19,039 nucleotides of DNA from an uncultured Eubacteriales bacterium (lineage in GTDB: Bacteria > Bacillota > Clostridia > Oscillospirales > Acutalibacteraceae). Where the stretch lies: positions 1-19,039 of the forward strand of contig CAKSDJ010000030.1 of assembly GCA_934445015.1 (NCBI GenBank). The letters are read 5' to 3'. Below, piece by piece: positions 5,958 through 14,331 of this stretch. Each line of letters opens with the position of its first letter. Position 1 is the stretch's first letter. A model generated the notes under the pieces. That model ran no database searches. It was not told the origin of the DNA and saw nothing but the letters and a program-made list of their open reading frames with translations. Both the position numbers and the translations under genes were made by a program.

Positions 5958-7357
5958 TACTTACCTTCTTTCTTTGCCTTTTCTACCGCCTCATCAATAG
6001 TGCCGACAAACAAAAATGCGCTTTCGGGCAGGTCATCGTGTTTGCCCTCAATAATTTCTTTGAAACCGCGTATGGTTTCACTTACAGGCACATAAGTACC
6101 CTCTATGCCGATAAATTTTTCGGATACGTGGAACGGCTGCGAAAGAAAACGCTGAATTTTACGCGCTCTGCCTACAAGCAATTTATCTTCATCCGAAAGT
6201 TCATCCATACCCATAATGGCGATAATATCCATAAGTTCATTATATCTTTGAAGAATACGCTGAACCTCACGTGCAACATTATAATGCTCTTCGCCAAGCA
6301 CTTCAGCCGAAAGTATGCGGCTTGTTGATTCAAGCGGATCAACAGCGGGATAAATACCCTGTGAAGCGATACTGCGCGATAATACCGTTGTCGCGTCAAG
6401 GTGTGCGAATGTTGTTGCAGGTGCAGGGTCGGTAAGGTCATCGGCAGGCACATAAACCGCCTGAATAGACGTAATGGAACCTTTTTTAGTAGAAGTAATG
6501 CGCTCCTGCAAAGCGCCCATCTCATTAGCAAGAGTCGGCTGATAACCAACGGCTGACGGCATACGGCCGAGAAGTGCGCTTACCTCACTGCCTGCCTGAG
6601 TAAAACGGAAAATGTTATCTATAAACAAAAGAACATCCTGATTTTTCTCATCACGGAAGTATTCAGCCATTGTAAGTCCAGAAAGTCCTACGCGCATACG
6701 CGCACCGGGCGGTTCGTTCATCTGACCGTATACAAGTGCGGTTTTTGACAAAACGCCGGATTCCTTCATCTCATTGTAAAGGTCGTTACCCTCACGGGTT
6801 CTCTCGCCTACGCCGGTAAATACCGATAATCCGCCGTGTTCTTTGGCGATGTTATTTATAAGTTCCATTATAAGAACCGTTTTACCTACGCCGGCACCGC
6901 CGAACAGACCTATTTTACCGCCTTTTGAATAAGGGCATATAAGGTCTATTACTTTAATACCGGTTTCAAGTATTTCGGTGCTTGTCGAAAGTTCATCATA
7001 TTCGGGAGCAGGTCTGTGAATGTTCCAACGCTGCTCGGTTTTGGGCGGCTCTATGTTATCAACCGGTTCACCCAAAACATTAAATATTCTGCCTAAGGTT
7101 TCATCACCTACCGGCACGCTTATCGCCTTTCCCGTATCGGTAACGGCGGTTCCGCGCTGCAAACCGTCGGTAGAAGCCATTGCAATGCACCGCGCAACGT
7201 TATCGCCTATGTGCTGTGCAACCTCAACAGTGAGTGTTTTTTCACCTATAGGCATTGTAAGCGCATTGTAAATAGACGGTAACATTCCGTCTTCAAAACG
7301 TACGTCAACAACAGGACCCATTACCTGTGAAACAGTACCCGTGGTTTTATTAGACAT
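5957..7357 (-). CDS. atpD: F-ATPase beta subunit
   Basis: A 466-aa catalytic beta subunit of F1. Walker A is GGAGVGKT (153-160), the catalytic Glu lies in GERTREG (E185), Walker B is LLFID near 243-247, and the DELSDED lever motif is near 390. An in-frame TTG at 7387 overlaps the atpG stop and would add ten residues. AAGGAG at 7367-7372 makes ATG 7357 the likely start, giving a normal N-terminus (TGTVSQVMGPVVDVRF). Length and motifs are typical. Confidence 0.97.
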   Translation of the reverse strand: MSNKTTGTVSQVMGPVVDVRFEDGMLPSIYNALTMPIGEKTLTVEVAQHIGDNVARCIAMASTDGLQRGTAVTDTGKAISVPVGDETLGRIFNVLGEPVDNIEPPKTEQRWNIHRPAPEYDELSTSTEILETGIKVIDLICPYSKGGKIGLFGGAGVGKTVLIMELINNIAKEHGGLSVFTGVGERTREGNDLYNEMKESGVLSKTALVYGQMNEPPGARMRVGLSGLTMAEYFRDEKNQDVLLFIDNIFRFTQAGSEVSALLGRMPSAVGYQPTLANEMGALQERITSTKKGSITSIQAVYVPADDLTDPAPATTFAHLDATTVLSRSIASQGIYPAVDPLESTSRILSAEVLGEEHYNVAREVQRILQRYNELMDIIAIMGMDELSDEDKLLVGRARKIQRFLSQPFHVSEKFIGIEGTYVPVSETIRGFKEIIEGKHDDLPESAFLFVGTIDEAVEKAKKEGK

Positions 7358-7383
7358 TAAATTCAACTCCTTAGGTCGACGCG

Positions 7384-8190
7384 TCAACTGCCCGCGCCCG
7401 CTACGATTTCGGTAATTTCTTGTGTTATGGCACCCTGACGTGCTCTGTTATATTTCAATTGCAGATCGTCGATCATCTGCTGTGCGTTTTTGCCTGCCGA
7501 GTCCATAGCCATACGGCGTGCTGCAACCTCGCTTGCAAAACTTTCACGCACAGATGAAACAATTGTGCCGGATAGATACTCCAAAACCGCAATATCAAGT
7601 ATTGTCTGCTCGTCCGGTTCAAAAACCGCCGACGTGCTGCCTGCATTTTCAGGCTTTTCAAGCGGCAAAACCCACTTTATTTCGGGGGTTTGAGTCATCA
7701 TTGAAACATAGTTTGTGGTAACAATTCCAAGCCTGTCAAACTCGCCGTTTTTAAATTGTGCGCAAAGTTCCTCTGCCATTTTAAAGGCATCATCCGAATA
7801 AAACTTCTCGGAAGACACCGGCTCTTTGCCGTATCTGTCACAAGCGCGTTTACCTATCGGTACAATATCGGCAGGACCGAAATCGCGAACCGTACGAAAA
7901 ACATTTGCGTTATATCCGCCTGCAAGTCCGCGGTCGCCCGCAATAACTATAAGTTTTGTTTTTTTGCCACCGTCTGACTTTCGCATAAACGGACTTTTTT
8001 CACATTCGGGAGCACTTGTAAGCAAGTCGATGATATTGCAAAGCGCCGCTTCATACTGTTTGCCCGCATTCATTGCAATGTTGGCTTTTCTTATCTTTGA
8101 AGACGCCACAAGCCCCATCGCCTTTGTCAGGTGCATTGTTGAGTCAACACTTTTAATACGCAGTTTCAATGATTTGGTATTGGCAGACAT
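7384..8190 (-). CDS. atpG: F-ATPase gamma subunit
   Basis: A 268-aa central rotor shaft of F1. The family's conserved ends are present: the N-terminal helix with STMHLTKAMGLVASSKIRKA, and the C-terminal helix with ARRMAMDSAGKNA and LKYNRARQGAITQEITEIV. The VIAGDRGLAGGYNAN segment is also typical. It is somewhat shorter than the usual 285-290 aa, with the difference in the middle Rossmann-like domain. Its SD GAGGTGA overlaps the atpA stop (TGA at 8197-8199), so the two are translationally linked. Confidence 0.96.
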   Translation of the reverse strand: MSANTKSLKLRIKSVDSTMHLTKAMGLVASSKIRKANIAMNAGKQYEAALCNIIDLLTSAPECEKSPFMRKSDGGKKTKLIVIAGDRGLAGGYNANVFRTVRDFGPADIVPIGKRACDRYGKEPVSSEKFYSDDAFKMAEELCAQFKNGEFDRLGIVTTNYVSMMTQTPEIKWVLPLEKPENAGSTSAVFEPDEQTILDIAVLEYLSGTIVSSVRESFASEVAARRMAMDSAGKNAQQMIDDLQLKYNRARQGAITQEITEIVAGAGS

Positions 8191-8196
8191 TTACCG

Positions 8197-9690
8197 TCAC
8201 CTCGTCATTTCTTTAAGCGTTTCTTCCAAAGACGCTACATCTTCATCTTCAAAAAATCCTTCATCAAAGCGTGAAAGCAACTGCGGTTTCACGTTTTGCA
8301 ATTTTTCAAAAAGGCGCTGCTCAAACTCACTTACCTTTGATACAGGCACATTGTCAAGCCAGCCGTTTGTTACGGCATAGATTATAGCAACCTGACAACC
8401 TACCGAAACCGGCGAATTGCGTTTTTGTTTAAGCACCTCTACAATGCGCTCACCCAAGGCAAGTCTTGCCTTTGTATCGGCATCCAGATCGCTGCCGAAC
8501 TGCGCAAACGCCTGCAGTTCGCGGTATTGCGAATATATAAGTTTAAGTTCGCCGGATACTTTTTTCATACTCTTTTTCTGAGCAGAGCCGCCTACACGGC
8601 TTACCGAAATACCCGGGTTTATGGCAGGCATAACACCGGCGTGAAAAAGTTCGGTTTCAAGAAATATCTGACCGTCTGTGATTGAAATAACGTTTGTCGG
8701 TATATATGCTGAAACGTCGCCTGCCTGTGTCTCAATAATAGGCAGCGCGGTTATAGAACCGCCGCCGTATTCGGGTGCAACACACGCCGCGCGTTCAAGC
8801 AAGCGTGAATGCAGATAGAACACGTCACCGGGGTATGCCTCACGGCCCGGCGGACGACGGATAAGCAGCGACAGCGCACGGTATGCCACGGCGTGTTTGC
8901 TTAAATCGTCATAAACAATAAGCACGTCCTTGCCCTGCGCCCTGAAATACTCTGCCATAGCACAGCCCGAATAAGGTGCAATGTACTGTACAGGCGCGCT
9001 CTCAGAAGCGGATGCCGACACAACTATTGTATAGTCCATAGCACCTGCTTTTGTAAGTGTGTTAACAAGGCTTACAACCGATGTGTTTTTCTGACCGATA
9101 GCCACATATATGCAGATAACGTCTGTATTCTTTTGATTTATAATAGTATCAATTGCAATTTCGGTTTTGCCTGTCTGACGGTCTCCGATAATAAGTTCAC
9201 GCTGACCGCGACCTATCGGTATCATACTGTCAATTGCCTTAATACCTGTCTGAAGCGGCACGGATACGCTTTTGCGCTCTATTATACCCGGTGCTTCTGC
9301 CTCAATAGGATAATATTCCTTGCACTCGATAGGTCCCTTGCCGTCAATAGGCTGACCCAACGCATTTACAACACGACCGAGCATTTTTTCGCCTACGGGC
9401 ACAGACAAAACCTTGCCGGTTCTGCGAACAACCGTACCCTCGCGTATATTGTTGTCATCCGACAAAACCGCCACGGACACGGTGTCTTCTTCAAGATTCT
9501 GCGCAAGACCCATAGAGCCGTCGTCAAACTCCAACAATTCATTTGCCATACAGTTTTGCAGGCCGTAAACACGCGCAATACCGTCACCCACAAGAATTAC
9601 CCTGCCGGTTTCTTTCATTTCGATCTGCGAATGATAATTTTTAATTTGTTCTTTTATAATATAACTTATTTCCTGCTGTTTTTCGCTCAT
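8197..9690 (-). CDS. atpA: F-ATPase alpha subunit
   Basis: A 497-aa non-catalytic nucleotide-binding subunit of F1. Walker A is GDRQTGKT (169-176), and the family segments VGDGIARVYGL, LPIIETQAGDVSAYIPTNVISITDGQIFLE and NPGISVSRVGGSAQ are intact. ATG 9690 overlaps the atpH stop by four bases (ATGA). The SD (AAGGATGTG) lies inside the end of atpH. Confidence 0.97.
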   Translation of the reverse strand: MSEKQQEISYIIKEQIKNYHSQIEMKETGRVILVGDGIARVYGLQNCMANELLEFDDGSMGLAQNLEEDTVSVAVLSDDNNIREGTVVRRTGKVLSVPVGEKMLGRVVNALGQPIDGKGPIECKEYYPIEAEAPGIIERKSVSVPLQTGIKAIDSMIPIGRGQRELIIGDRQTGKTEIAIDTIINQKNTDVICIYVAIGQKNTSVVSLVNTLTKAGAMDYTIVVSASASESAPVQYIAPYSGCAMAEYFRAQGKDVLIVYDDLSKHAVAYRALSLLIRRPPGREAYPGDVFYLHSRLLERAACVAPEYGGGSITALPIIETQAGDVSAYIPTNVISITDGQIFLETELFHAGVMPAINPGISVSRVGGSAQKKSMKKVSGELKLIYSQYRELQAFAQFGSDLDADTKARLALGERIVEVLKQKRNSPVSVGCQVAIIYAVTNGWLDNVPVSKVSEFEQRLFEKLQNVKPQLLSRFDEGFFEDEDVASLEETLKEMTR

Positions 9691-10217
9691 ACGCTAATCA
9701 CATCCTTAACGCGTTTTAAGTTGCCCCTTATGCTGCCGTCAAGCATTTCGCCTTCGATTTCAACCGTAACGCCGCCTATAACAGAGCCGTCAACAACCGC
9801 TTTCAGAATAATCTTTTTACCGGTATGGCGTTCAAGAGCCTTTACAAGTTCTGCCCTTTGAGTTTCATCAAGTTCGGTTGCCGTTTTAACGGTAGCCTCG
9901 GCAGTGTTTTCAGCCCATTCGCGCAAACGATCATATTCTGTGACGCATTCGACAAATTTTTCAACCTTACCGTGCTCGCAAAGCAACTGTAAAAAGTATA
10001 AAACATACTTATTTACTTTGCCGTCAAATGCGGCCTCAAGTGCTGCGGTGCGTTCGGTTTTAGGAATACTCGGCGTAGACAAAAACTGCATATATTCCGG
10101 ATTTTCGGTGAAAACCCCACCGACAAATTTTAAGTCATTGTAAAATTCATCAACAGCGTTTTCCTCACGCGCCAGCATAAACAGCGCCTCGGCGTAGTTA
10201 TTGCCTATCGCTATCAT
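9687..10217 (-). CDS. atpH: F-ATPase delta subunit
   Basis: A 176-aa peripheral-stalk subunit joining F1 to the b dimer. The N-terminal helical domain starts IGNNYAEALFMLA. The C-terminal part has KKIILKAVVDGSVIGGVTVEI and DGSIRGNLKRVKD, both typical of the family. A GTG at 10226 is in frame, but its own sequence forms part of AGGTGA, which is spaced for ATG 10217; I therefore prefer MIAIGNNYA. The start overlaps the end of atpF by 20 nt, so coupled translation is likely. Confidence 0.93.
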   Translation of the reverse strand: MIAIGNNYAEALFMLAREENAVDEFYNDLKFVGGVFTENPEYMQFLSTPSIPKTERTAALEAAFDGKVNKYVLYFLQLLCEHGKVEKFVECVTEYDRLREWAENTAEATVKTATELDETQRAELVKALERHTGKKIILKAVVDGSVIGGVTVEIEGEMLDGSIRGNLKRVKDVISV

Positions 10218-10716
10218 CTTTTTCACCTATCTTCTCAATAAAGGAATCTATAAGTGCCTTGTGATCCTCGGCATTGATCTCACGCTCTAACATTTTTTCG
10301 GTAAGGGCGGTTGAAATATCCACTATTTGAGTTTTTATGGTTGCATCGGCACGCTTTTTCTCAAGCTCGGCTTCGGCTTTTGCCTGACGTATAATATCGC
10401 CTGCCTGCGCTTTTGCGTCGACGATTATTTTACTTCCCCTTACATCGGCTGCTTTTGCAGCGTCGTTTACGATCTCCTCAGCCTTAGCCTCTGCGCCCGA
10501 AAGCCTGTTGTTAAGTTCGGCTTCTTTATCTATGGCGCTTTGTCTTGCGGTTTCGGCGTCGTTATACTTGTTTTCTATTTCTTCGCGGCGTTTGTCAAGC
10601 ATTTTTTTAACCGGGCCGTACAGAAATTTTTTAAGTATAAAATACAGTATCGTAAGATTCAAAAGGGCTATAATTATATGCCATATATTTACGGATATAA
10701 CATCCAAACTTTGCAT
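10198..10716 (-). CDS. atpF: F-ATPase b subunit
   Basis: A 172-aa stator subunit. It has one N-terminal membrane helix (about residues 9-30), a short basic turn (KKFLYGPVKKMLDKR), and then a long Ala/Glu/Lys-rich helix (about 35-150) that forms the peripheral-stalk coiled coil. The last part, rich in charged residues, should contact delta. It is a single b gene, not a b/b' pair, so a homodimer is expected. The SD is GGGGGA, 16 nt downstream of the atpE stop. Confidence 0.95.
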   Translation of the reverse strand: MQSLDVISVNIWHIIIALLNLTILYFILKKFLYGPVKKMLDKRREEIENKYNDAETARQSAIDKEAELNNRLSGAEAKAEEIVNDAAKAADVRGSKIIVDAKAQAGDIIRQAKAEAELEKKRADATIKTQIVDISTALTEKMLEREINAEDHKALIDSFIEKIGEKDDSDRQ

Positions 10717-10732
10717 CTGTTATTCCCCCGAA

Positions 10733-11014
10733 TTATTTTACCGCATTAAGTAAAATTTTAACAAACATATTGGGCGCAACAAATATAAGCAGAATTGCAA
10801 TAACAAGTGCATAAAGACCGGTTGTTTCGGCAATCGCACAACCCATAAGCATGGTAGTTGTAACAGAACCTTTACATTCGGGCTGACGGCCTATGGCCTC
10901 ACACGCGCTTGCAACGGCGTTGCCTTCACCTATACCTGGGCCTATACCTGCTATCATAGCCGCACCTGCACCCAAAGCACAACAACCTAAAATAATACCA
11001 ATTGCGAGTTCCAT
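10733..11014 (-). CDS. atpE: F-ATPase c subunit, two-carboxylate (Na+-type) rotor
   Basis: A 93-aa hairpin of two membrane helices forming the c-ring of Fo. Helix 1 has GAGAAMIAGIGPGIGEGNA, with Glu30 where Na+ rotors of the Ilyobacter type have Gln. The loop is RQPE. Helix 2 has AETTGLY, giving the ion-carrying Glu63, Thr64 and Tyr68. By alignment from memory to Ilyobacter tartaricus (Q32, E65, S66, Y70), the Na+ site is kept. Glu in helix 1 is the two-carboxylate motif described for Fusobacterium nucleatum. Na+ coupling is therefore predicted, not shown. The SD is GGAGGAAAA before ATG 11014. Confidence 0.96.
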   Translation of the reverse strand: MELAIGIILGCCALGAGAAMIAGIGPGIGEGNAVASACEAIGRQPECKGSVTTTMLMGCAIAETTGLYALVIAILLIFVAPNMFVKILLNAVK

Positions 11015-11039
11015 AATTATTTTCCTCCGTTTATATAAT

Positions 11040-11966
11040 TTAATTTTTTAACTTTTTTAATTTTTCGGCTTCTGATTTTTTTTGTAATTTCCTTGCCTTT
11101 CTGGCAAAGTAATCCTCTTCGGGAAAACCGCCCGAAACATAAAGCATTGTAAGCATTGCAAATATAAACGCCTGCAGGCAACCGCTGAAAACATCAAAAT
11201 ATATTGACAAAACAGCCGGTAAGCCTATCTGCAAAAACGGTATATCGCCGAGAACGCCGGGCAGCCACCCGAGTATCAGTTTTGACAGACCCTGAAGCCC
11301 CGTAGCCACCAACACCGAAATAACCGAGCCCGAAAGCACATTGCCGTAATGACGGAACGCCATTGAAACAGGCGTTGCTACCTCGCTTATTATGTTAAGC
11401 GGCGCCAGAAACGGAACAGGATCGCCGAAACTTTTTGCATAGTGAATGGGTCCGCATTTCATCTTGTAATAAGTTATAAGTATAAAAACAAGCAGCGCCC
11501 ATCCGCCGACTATGTTAATATCGGATGTAGGCGGATAAAGACCTATAAGCGACAGCAAACTTGAAAAAGCCGACAGCCCCATTACAGCGCCTACAAAAGG
11601 CGCAAAGCCTTTAAAATATTCACCCATATTGCTGTTTACAAGCGAGCCTGTTTGCTCTACTATCCATTCGGCAATGAGCTGGCGTTTAAGTTTTGCCTTT
11701 ACCGTAAGTCCGTGTGTAAAATACAGGCACAAAAAGAATATTGTAACGGTAACAAGCAGCGAATTTACCTGAGATTCCGTAACAGGCATATCCTGAACGG
11801 GCATATGAACCGTAAAATAAATAAGTGCGCCCGAAATGCTTATCCCCTCGCTTGACGGGTTAAAAAGAATTTTTAAAACCATACCCAAAATCAGCGGCAA
11901 GACAGCACCTGCAAGCAACAGTATGTCGACTGCTTTAAAGGATCTGCTTTTTGAATTTTTCGTAAT
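11040..11966 (-). CDS. atpB: F-ATPase a subunit, probable AUU start
   Basis: A membrane stator subunit holding the ion half-channels, about 308 aa from the start chosen here. The essential arginine lies in VSMAFRHYGNVLSG (Arg205 in this numbering). The C-terminal helices PAVLSIYFDVFSGCLQAFIFAMLTMLYV are typical. No ATG or GTG in frame precedes the first membrane helix. A six-G SD (11973-11978) sits 6 nt before ATT at 11964-11966, which opens a natural N-terminus reading TKNSKSRSFKAVDILLLAG. The TTG at 11918, the next permitted start, has no SD and would remove the region before the first helix. AUU starts are rare; a base error in the start codon is the main alternative. Confidence 0.9.
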   Translation of the reverse strand: MTKNSKSRSFKAVDILLLAGAVLPLILGMVLKILFNPSSEGISISGALIYFTVHMPVQDMPVTESQVNSLLVTVTIFFLCLYFTHGLTVKAKLKRQLIAEWIVEQTGSLVNSNMGEYFKGFAPFVGAVMGLSAFSSLLSLIGLYPPTSDINIVGGWALLVFILITYYKMKCGPIHYAKSFGDPVPFLAPLNIISEVATPVSMAFRHYGNVLSGSVISVLVATGLQGLSKLILGWLPGVLGDIPFLQIGLPAVLSIYFDVFSGCLQAFIFAMLTMLYVSGGFPEEDYFARKARKLQKKSEAEKLKKLKN

Positions 11967-11998
11967 ACTGCACCCCCCAATGTTTAATAAAACAAACT

Positions 11999-12385
11999 TT
12001 AATTGTTTTTGTTTTTATCAATCAAAGGTCTGAACATAATAGAAATCCGCGGAAAAACAAGCGGTATAACGGTTGCAACCGAATTAAAAAACGGAATTAA
12101 AACGCCTGCCGCTATCAAAACAAATATAGCCAAAAAACGCAAACTGTGCGAAAGTTTAACGGTTTGACGGGCATCTTTTTCATCTTGTGTTACCGCTTTT
12201 TGCACGGACAACCCCATTGAAAAAAAATTGCCTACCGCAACAATAATGCCCCAGATATTGCCGAGAAGCACGGTGTAGTCCCACTTGCCGGCAATCAAAA
12301 AAATTGCCTGCATAAAAACGCTTAAAATTATTGTAAAGTAAGCAATATATTTTGTTTCTTTTAATACTGTCTTATCAACTTTCAT
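11999..12385 (-). CDS. atpI: AtpI-like F-ATPase assembly protein
   Basis: A 128-aa protein with about four membrane helices (roughly 13-33, 38-60, 81-100, 101-118). The second helix (YTVLLGNIWGIIVAVGNFF) resembles the ATP synthase I/UncI family. Being the first gene of the operon, directly before atpB, supports this more than sequence alone. Related AtpI proteins help assemble the c-ring, notably for Na+ F-ATPases. ATG 12385 has no strong SD, so a low translation rate relative to the structural genes is likely. Confidence 0.8.
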   Translation of the reverse strand: MKVDKTVLKETKYIAYFTIILSVFMQAIFLIAGKWDYTVLLGNIWGIIVAVGNFFSMGLSVQKAVTQDEKDARQTVKLSHSLRFLAIFVLIAAGVLIPFFNSVATVIPLVFPRISIMFRPLIDKNKNN

Positions 12386-12508
12386 AATCTGACGGCATAC
12401 CGAACATTATGCGGTTCAAAGCGCCTTTCTTTCACATCCTTATATGTTTGATTTCTGCAATTGTTTTTGAATTATTCAAAATATTGAAACGTACAATTAT
12501 CAGCTTAC

Positions 12509-12537
12509 ATTATAGTATTATATACATAAATTGTCAA
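12509..12537 (-). promoter_or_regulatory. Main sigma-A promoter of the atp operon
   Basis: On the minus strand, a perfect TTGACA (12532-12537) and perfect TATAAT (12509-12514) are separated by 17 nt. The atpI start is about 120 nt downstream, leaving an untranslated leader of about 115 nt in which I see no known riboswitch. Confidence 0.85.
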
Positions 12538-12781
12538 AAGTTTTTTTGCACTGTTTTAAGCGTTTTAATCCGAACAGTATATTCTTTCAAAATACAACGT
12601 TATTCACCGCTTTTTCACGTCTAACATTATACTTATAAACACCTGCCCTGAATATAGGCGAAATTATATTTGTGTCTGATTTCTACGCACATAACCTAAT
12701 TTAATCAATGTAAAAATTTAGCAATCACAATTTTTAATCGTTATAACAGAATATAAAGTTATTTGACGAATAAAAAAAGCC
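12538..12781. other. Gene-free stretch upstream of the BofA-like gene
   Basis: AT-rich intergenic DNA without a supported gene. It must hold the promoter of the + strand BofA-like gene, but I cannot assign a convincing sigma-A or sporulation-sigma site. Confidence 0.3.
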
Positions 12782-12813
12782 ACACCCCGCATAAGTATAT
12801 GTGGGGTGTTTTT
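12782..12813 (+). promoter_or_regulatory. Terminator-like hairpin masking the SD of the BofA-like gene
   Basis: ACACCCC (12782-12788) pairs with GGGGTGT (12803-12809). The stem continues inward as GCATA with TATGT (one G-T wobble), giving 12 bp and a 4-nt loop. The 3' arm contains the SD GGGGTG, a T run follows (12809-12813), and the ATG is at 12814. Translation and possibly elongation would be blocked when it folds. Confidence 0.6.
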
Positions 12814-13077
12814 ATGAAAGCATTAGGCATTGCAGCAATAGTATGGCTTTGTATTTGCGGATTTGTTCTGCTTATTTTTCATATAAAAAGCAAACGGCTG
12901 TTTAAATCGGTTGTTTTAAACGCGTTTTTAGGGTTTGCGGCAATTGCAATTATAAACCTCACAAGCAAATTTACCGGCGTACATATTCCGCTTAACTGGT
13001 ACACGGTTTGCGGCGGAGGAATATTTGGGTTGCCCTGCGTGTGCACGGCGGTTATACTTCAGATTATAATTAAATAA
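12814..13077 (+). CDS. BofA-like (pro-sigma-K processing inhibitor family) membrane protein
   Basis: An 87-aa hydrophobic protein with an N-terminal membrane helix (about 5-24), a basic patch (HIKSKRLFK), and a BofA-like core: NAFLGFAAIAIINLTSKFTG, then HIPLN, then a glycine-containing final helix (GGGIFGLPCVCTAVILQII). BofA in Bacillus holds the SpoIVFB protease inactive in the mother-cell-derived membrane of the forespore. Clostridia often keep BofA-like genes, with unclear roles. A start at 12763 would place the start inside the leader; ATG 12814 has GGGGTG five bases upstream. It is a single-gene unit ended by the terminator at 13096-13140. Confidence 0.72.
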   Translation: MKALGIAAIVWLCICGFVLLIFHIKSKRLFKSVVLNAFLGFAAIAIINLTSKFTGVHIPLNWYTVCGGGIFGLPCVCTAVILQIIIK

Positions 13078-13095
13078 ATCAATAATTAAATTTTT

Positions 13096-13140
13096 AAAAG
13101 CGACTGTAATCGGCATAGCCTTTTTTACAGCCGCTTTTTT
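13096..13140. terminator. Terminator between the BofA-like gene and manA, probably bidirectional
   Basis: The stem pairs 13096-13109 with 13125-13138, with one A-C mismatch at 13103/13131, around a 15-nt loop. Six T residues (13135-13140) end the plus-strand copy; the minus-strand copy ends in TTTT. It follows the BofA-like stop by about 20 nt. Confidence 0.8.
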
Positions 13141-13203
13141 AATAAAGCGTAAAAATCAGGATTTCATTTGTATTGCAACCTTAATTTTGGGTTTCAAATT
13201 ACG

Positions 13204-13223
13204 CGGAAAGCTTCCGTTTTTTT
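13204..13223 (+). terminator. Weak hairpin with T run
   Basis: CGGAA (13204-13208) pairs with TTCCG (13212-13216) around a 3-nt loop, followed by seven T residues. It may be a backup terminator for the BofA-like gene or chance in an AT-rich gap. Confidence 0.3.
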
Positions 13224-13300
13224 AAATATACGCATTTTTGTGATGATTTTTACAAAATTTAATCGGATTTTTTCCGTTCTGCAATTCTGCGGAATTTTTA

Positions 13301-14257
13301 TTACATATGAGTATAAATAATCTGTGCCTTGCCCGAAAGTCTGGTTTTAAGACCTGCCGGTATAAACACACTGCTGCCTTTTTTTAAGTGCATCATACCG
13401 TCGGGATAAGACATGGTAATATCGCCGTCTAAAACAATAAGCGAAATAAAGCCGTCATCATCATAAATACCGACATTACCGTCAATATTTATAAGTTCGG
13501 TTGTAAAGTATTCGCACTTTGCAAGTTCACGAACAGTGCCGAACGGGTAAAGCGTGACCTCGCCCACATTGCCGTAAGGGCGTGTGGGTTTTTGCGTTTT
13601 GGTTACGTCTACCGCCTGTTTTATGTGCAGTTCACGCGGTTTTCCGTCGGCACCGAGCCTGCCGTAATCCGAAACACGATAGGTTGTGTTCGAATTTTGC
13701 TGAACCTCGGCAATAAGTATTCCCTTGCCTATGGCATGCAACGTGCCTGCCTCAATAAAAAATACATCGCCTTTTTTTACGGGGACATAGTTTAATACCG
13801 GTAACAAATTGTTGCTGCTTATACGCTCTAAAAACTCACCCTGAGATATGTTTTGATTAAATCCGTAGATAAGCTCTGCACCCTCATCGCAATCAACTAC
13901 GTACCACATCTCGGTTTTGCCGTATTCGCCCTCATTTTTGAGTGCATACTCATTGTCGGGGTGTACCTGGACCGAAAGCCTGTCTTTTGCGTCAATCAAC
14001 TTTATTAAAACGGGAAAATCCTTATAAGCCGACGCTTTTTTGCCAACCGCCGCCTTACCCCAGCAATCAAGCACGTAAGAAAGCGTTTGACCTGCGAATT
14101 CGCCGTTGCGCACTATACTGTTGCCGTCTTTATGGCACGAAAGCACCCACGCTTCTGCAGCATTTTGCTTATCGGTTTCAAAACCGTATTCATCAATAAG
14201 TCGTGTACCGCCCCACAAATAATCTTTCAAAGGCGCTTTAAGTAATAACGGATACAT
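13301..14257 (-). CDS. manA: Mannose-6-phosphate isomerase, class I
   Basis: A 318-aa cytoplasmic zinc enzyme interconverting mannose 6-phosphate and fructose 6-phosphate. The zinc ligands fit Q97 and H99 (QVHPDNEYA), E116 (GKTEMWYV) and H174 (AGTLHAIG). The catalytic arginine lies in TYRVSDYGR (R194). Length fits the short bacterial (Bacillus-like) class I enzymes. An in-frame start at 14290 lies upstream, but GGGGGG placed nine bases before ATG 14257 sets the start. It has its own promoter (14303-14331). The neighbours are unrelated, so the source of mannose phosphate is not shown here. Confidence 0.95.
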   Translation of the reverse strand: MYPLLLKAPLKDYLWGGTRLIDEYGFETDKQNAAEAWVLSCHKDGNSIVRNGEFAGQTLSYVLDCWGKAAVGKKASAYKDFPVLIKLIDAKDRLSVQVHPDNEYALKNEGEYGKTEMWYVVDCDEGAELIYGFNQNISQGEFLERISSNNLLPVLNYVPVKKGDVFFIEAGTLHAIGKGILIAEVQQNSNTTYRVSDYGRLGADGKPRELHIKQAVDVTKTQKPTRPYGNVGEVTLYPFGTVRELAKCEYFTTELINIDGNVGIYDDDGFISLIVLDGDITMSYPDGMMHLKKGSSVFIPAGLKTRLSGKAQIIYTHM

Positions 14258-14302
14258 AAACAATAACCCCCCTGACAAATAATAGTACAAATATCTGTTT
14301 TT

Positions 14303-14331
14303 ATTATATCACCATATTTATTTTTGTTCAA
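14303..14331 (-). promoter_or_regulatory. Sigma-A-like promoter of manA
   Basis: On the minus strand, TTGAAC (14326-14331) and TATAAT (14303-14308) are separated by 17 nt, about 45 nt upstream of the manA ATG. Confidence 0.72.

Noticed and set aside
9133..9861. 242-codon open frame on the + strand
   Set aside because: It lies antisense to atpA and atpH, which have full family motifs; the frame is a by-product of their codon usage and has no SD.
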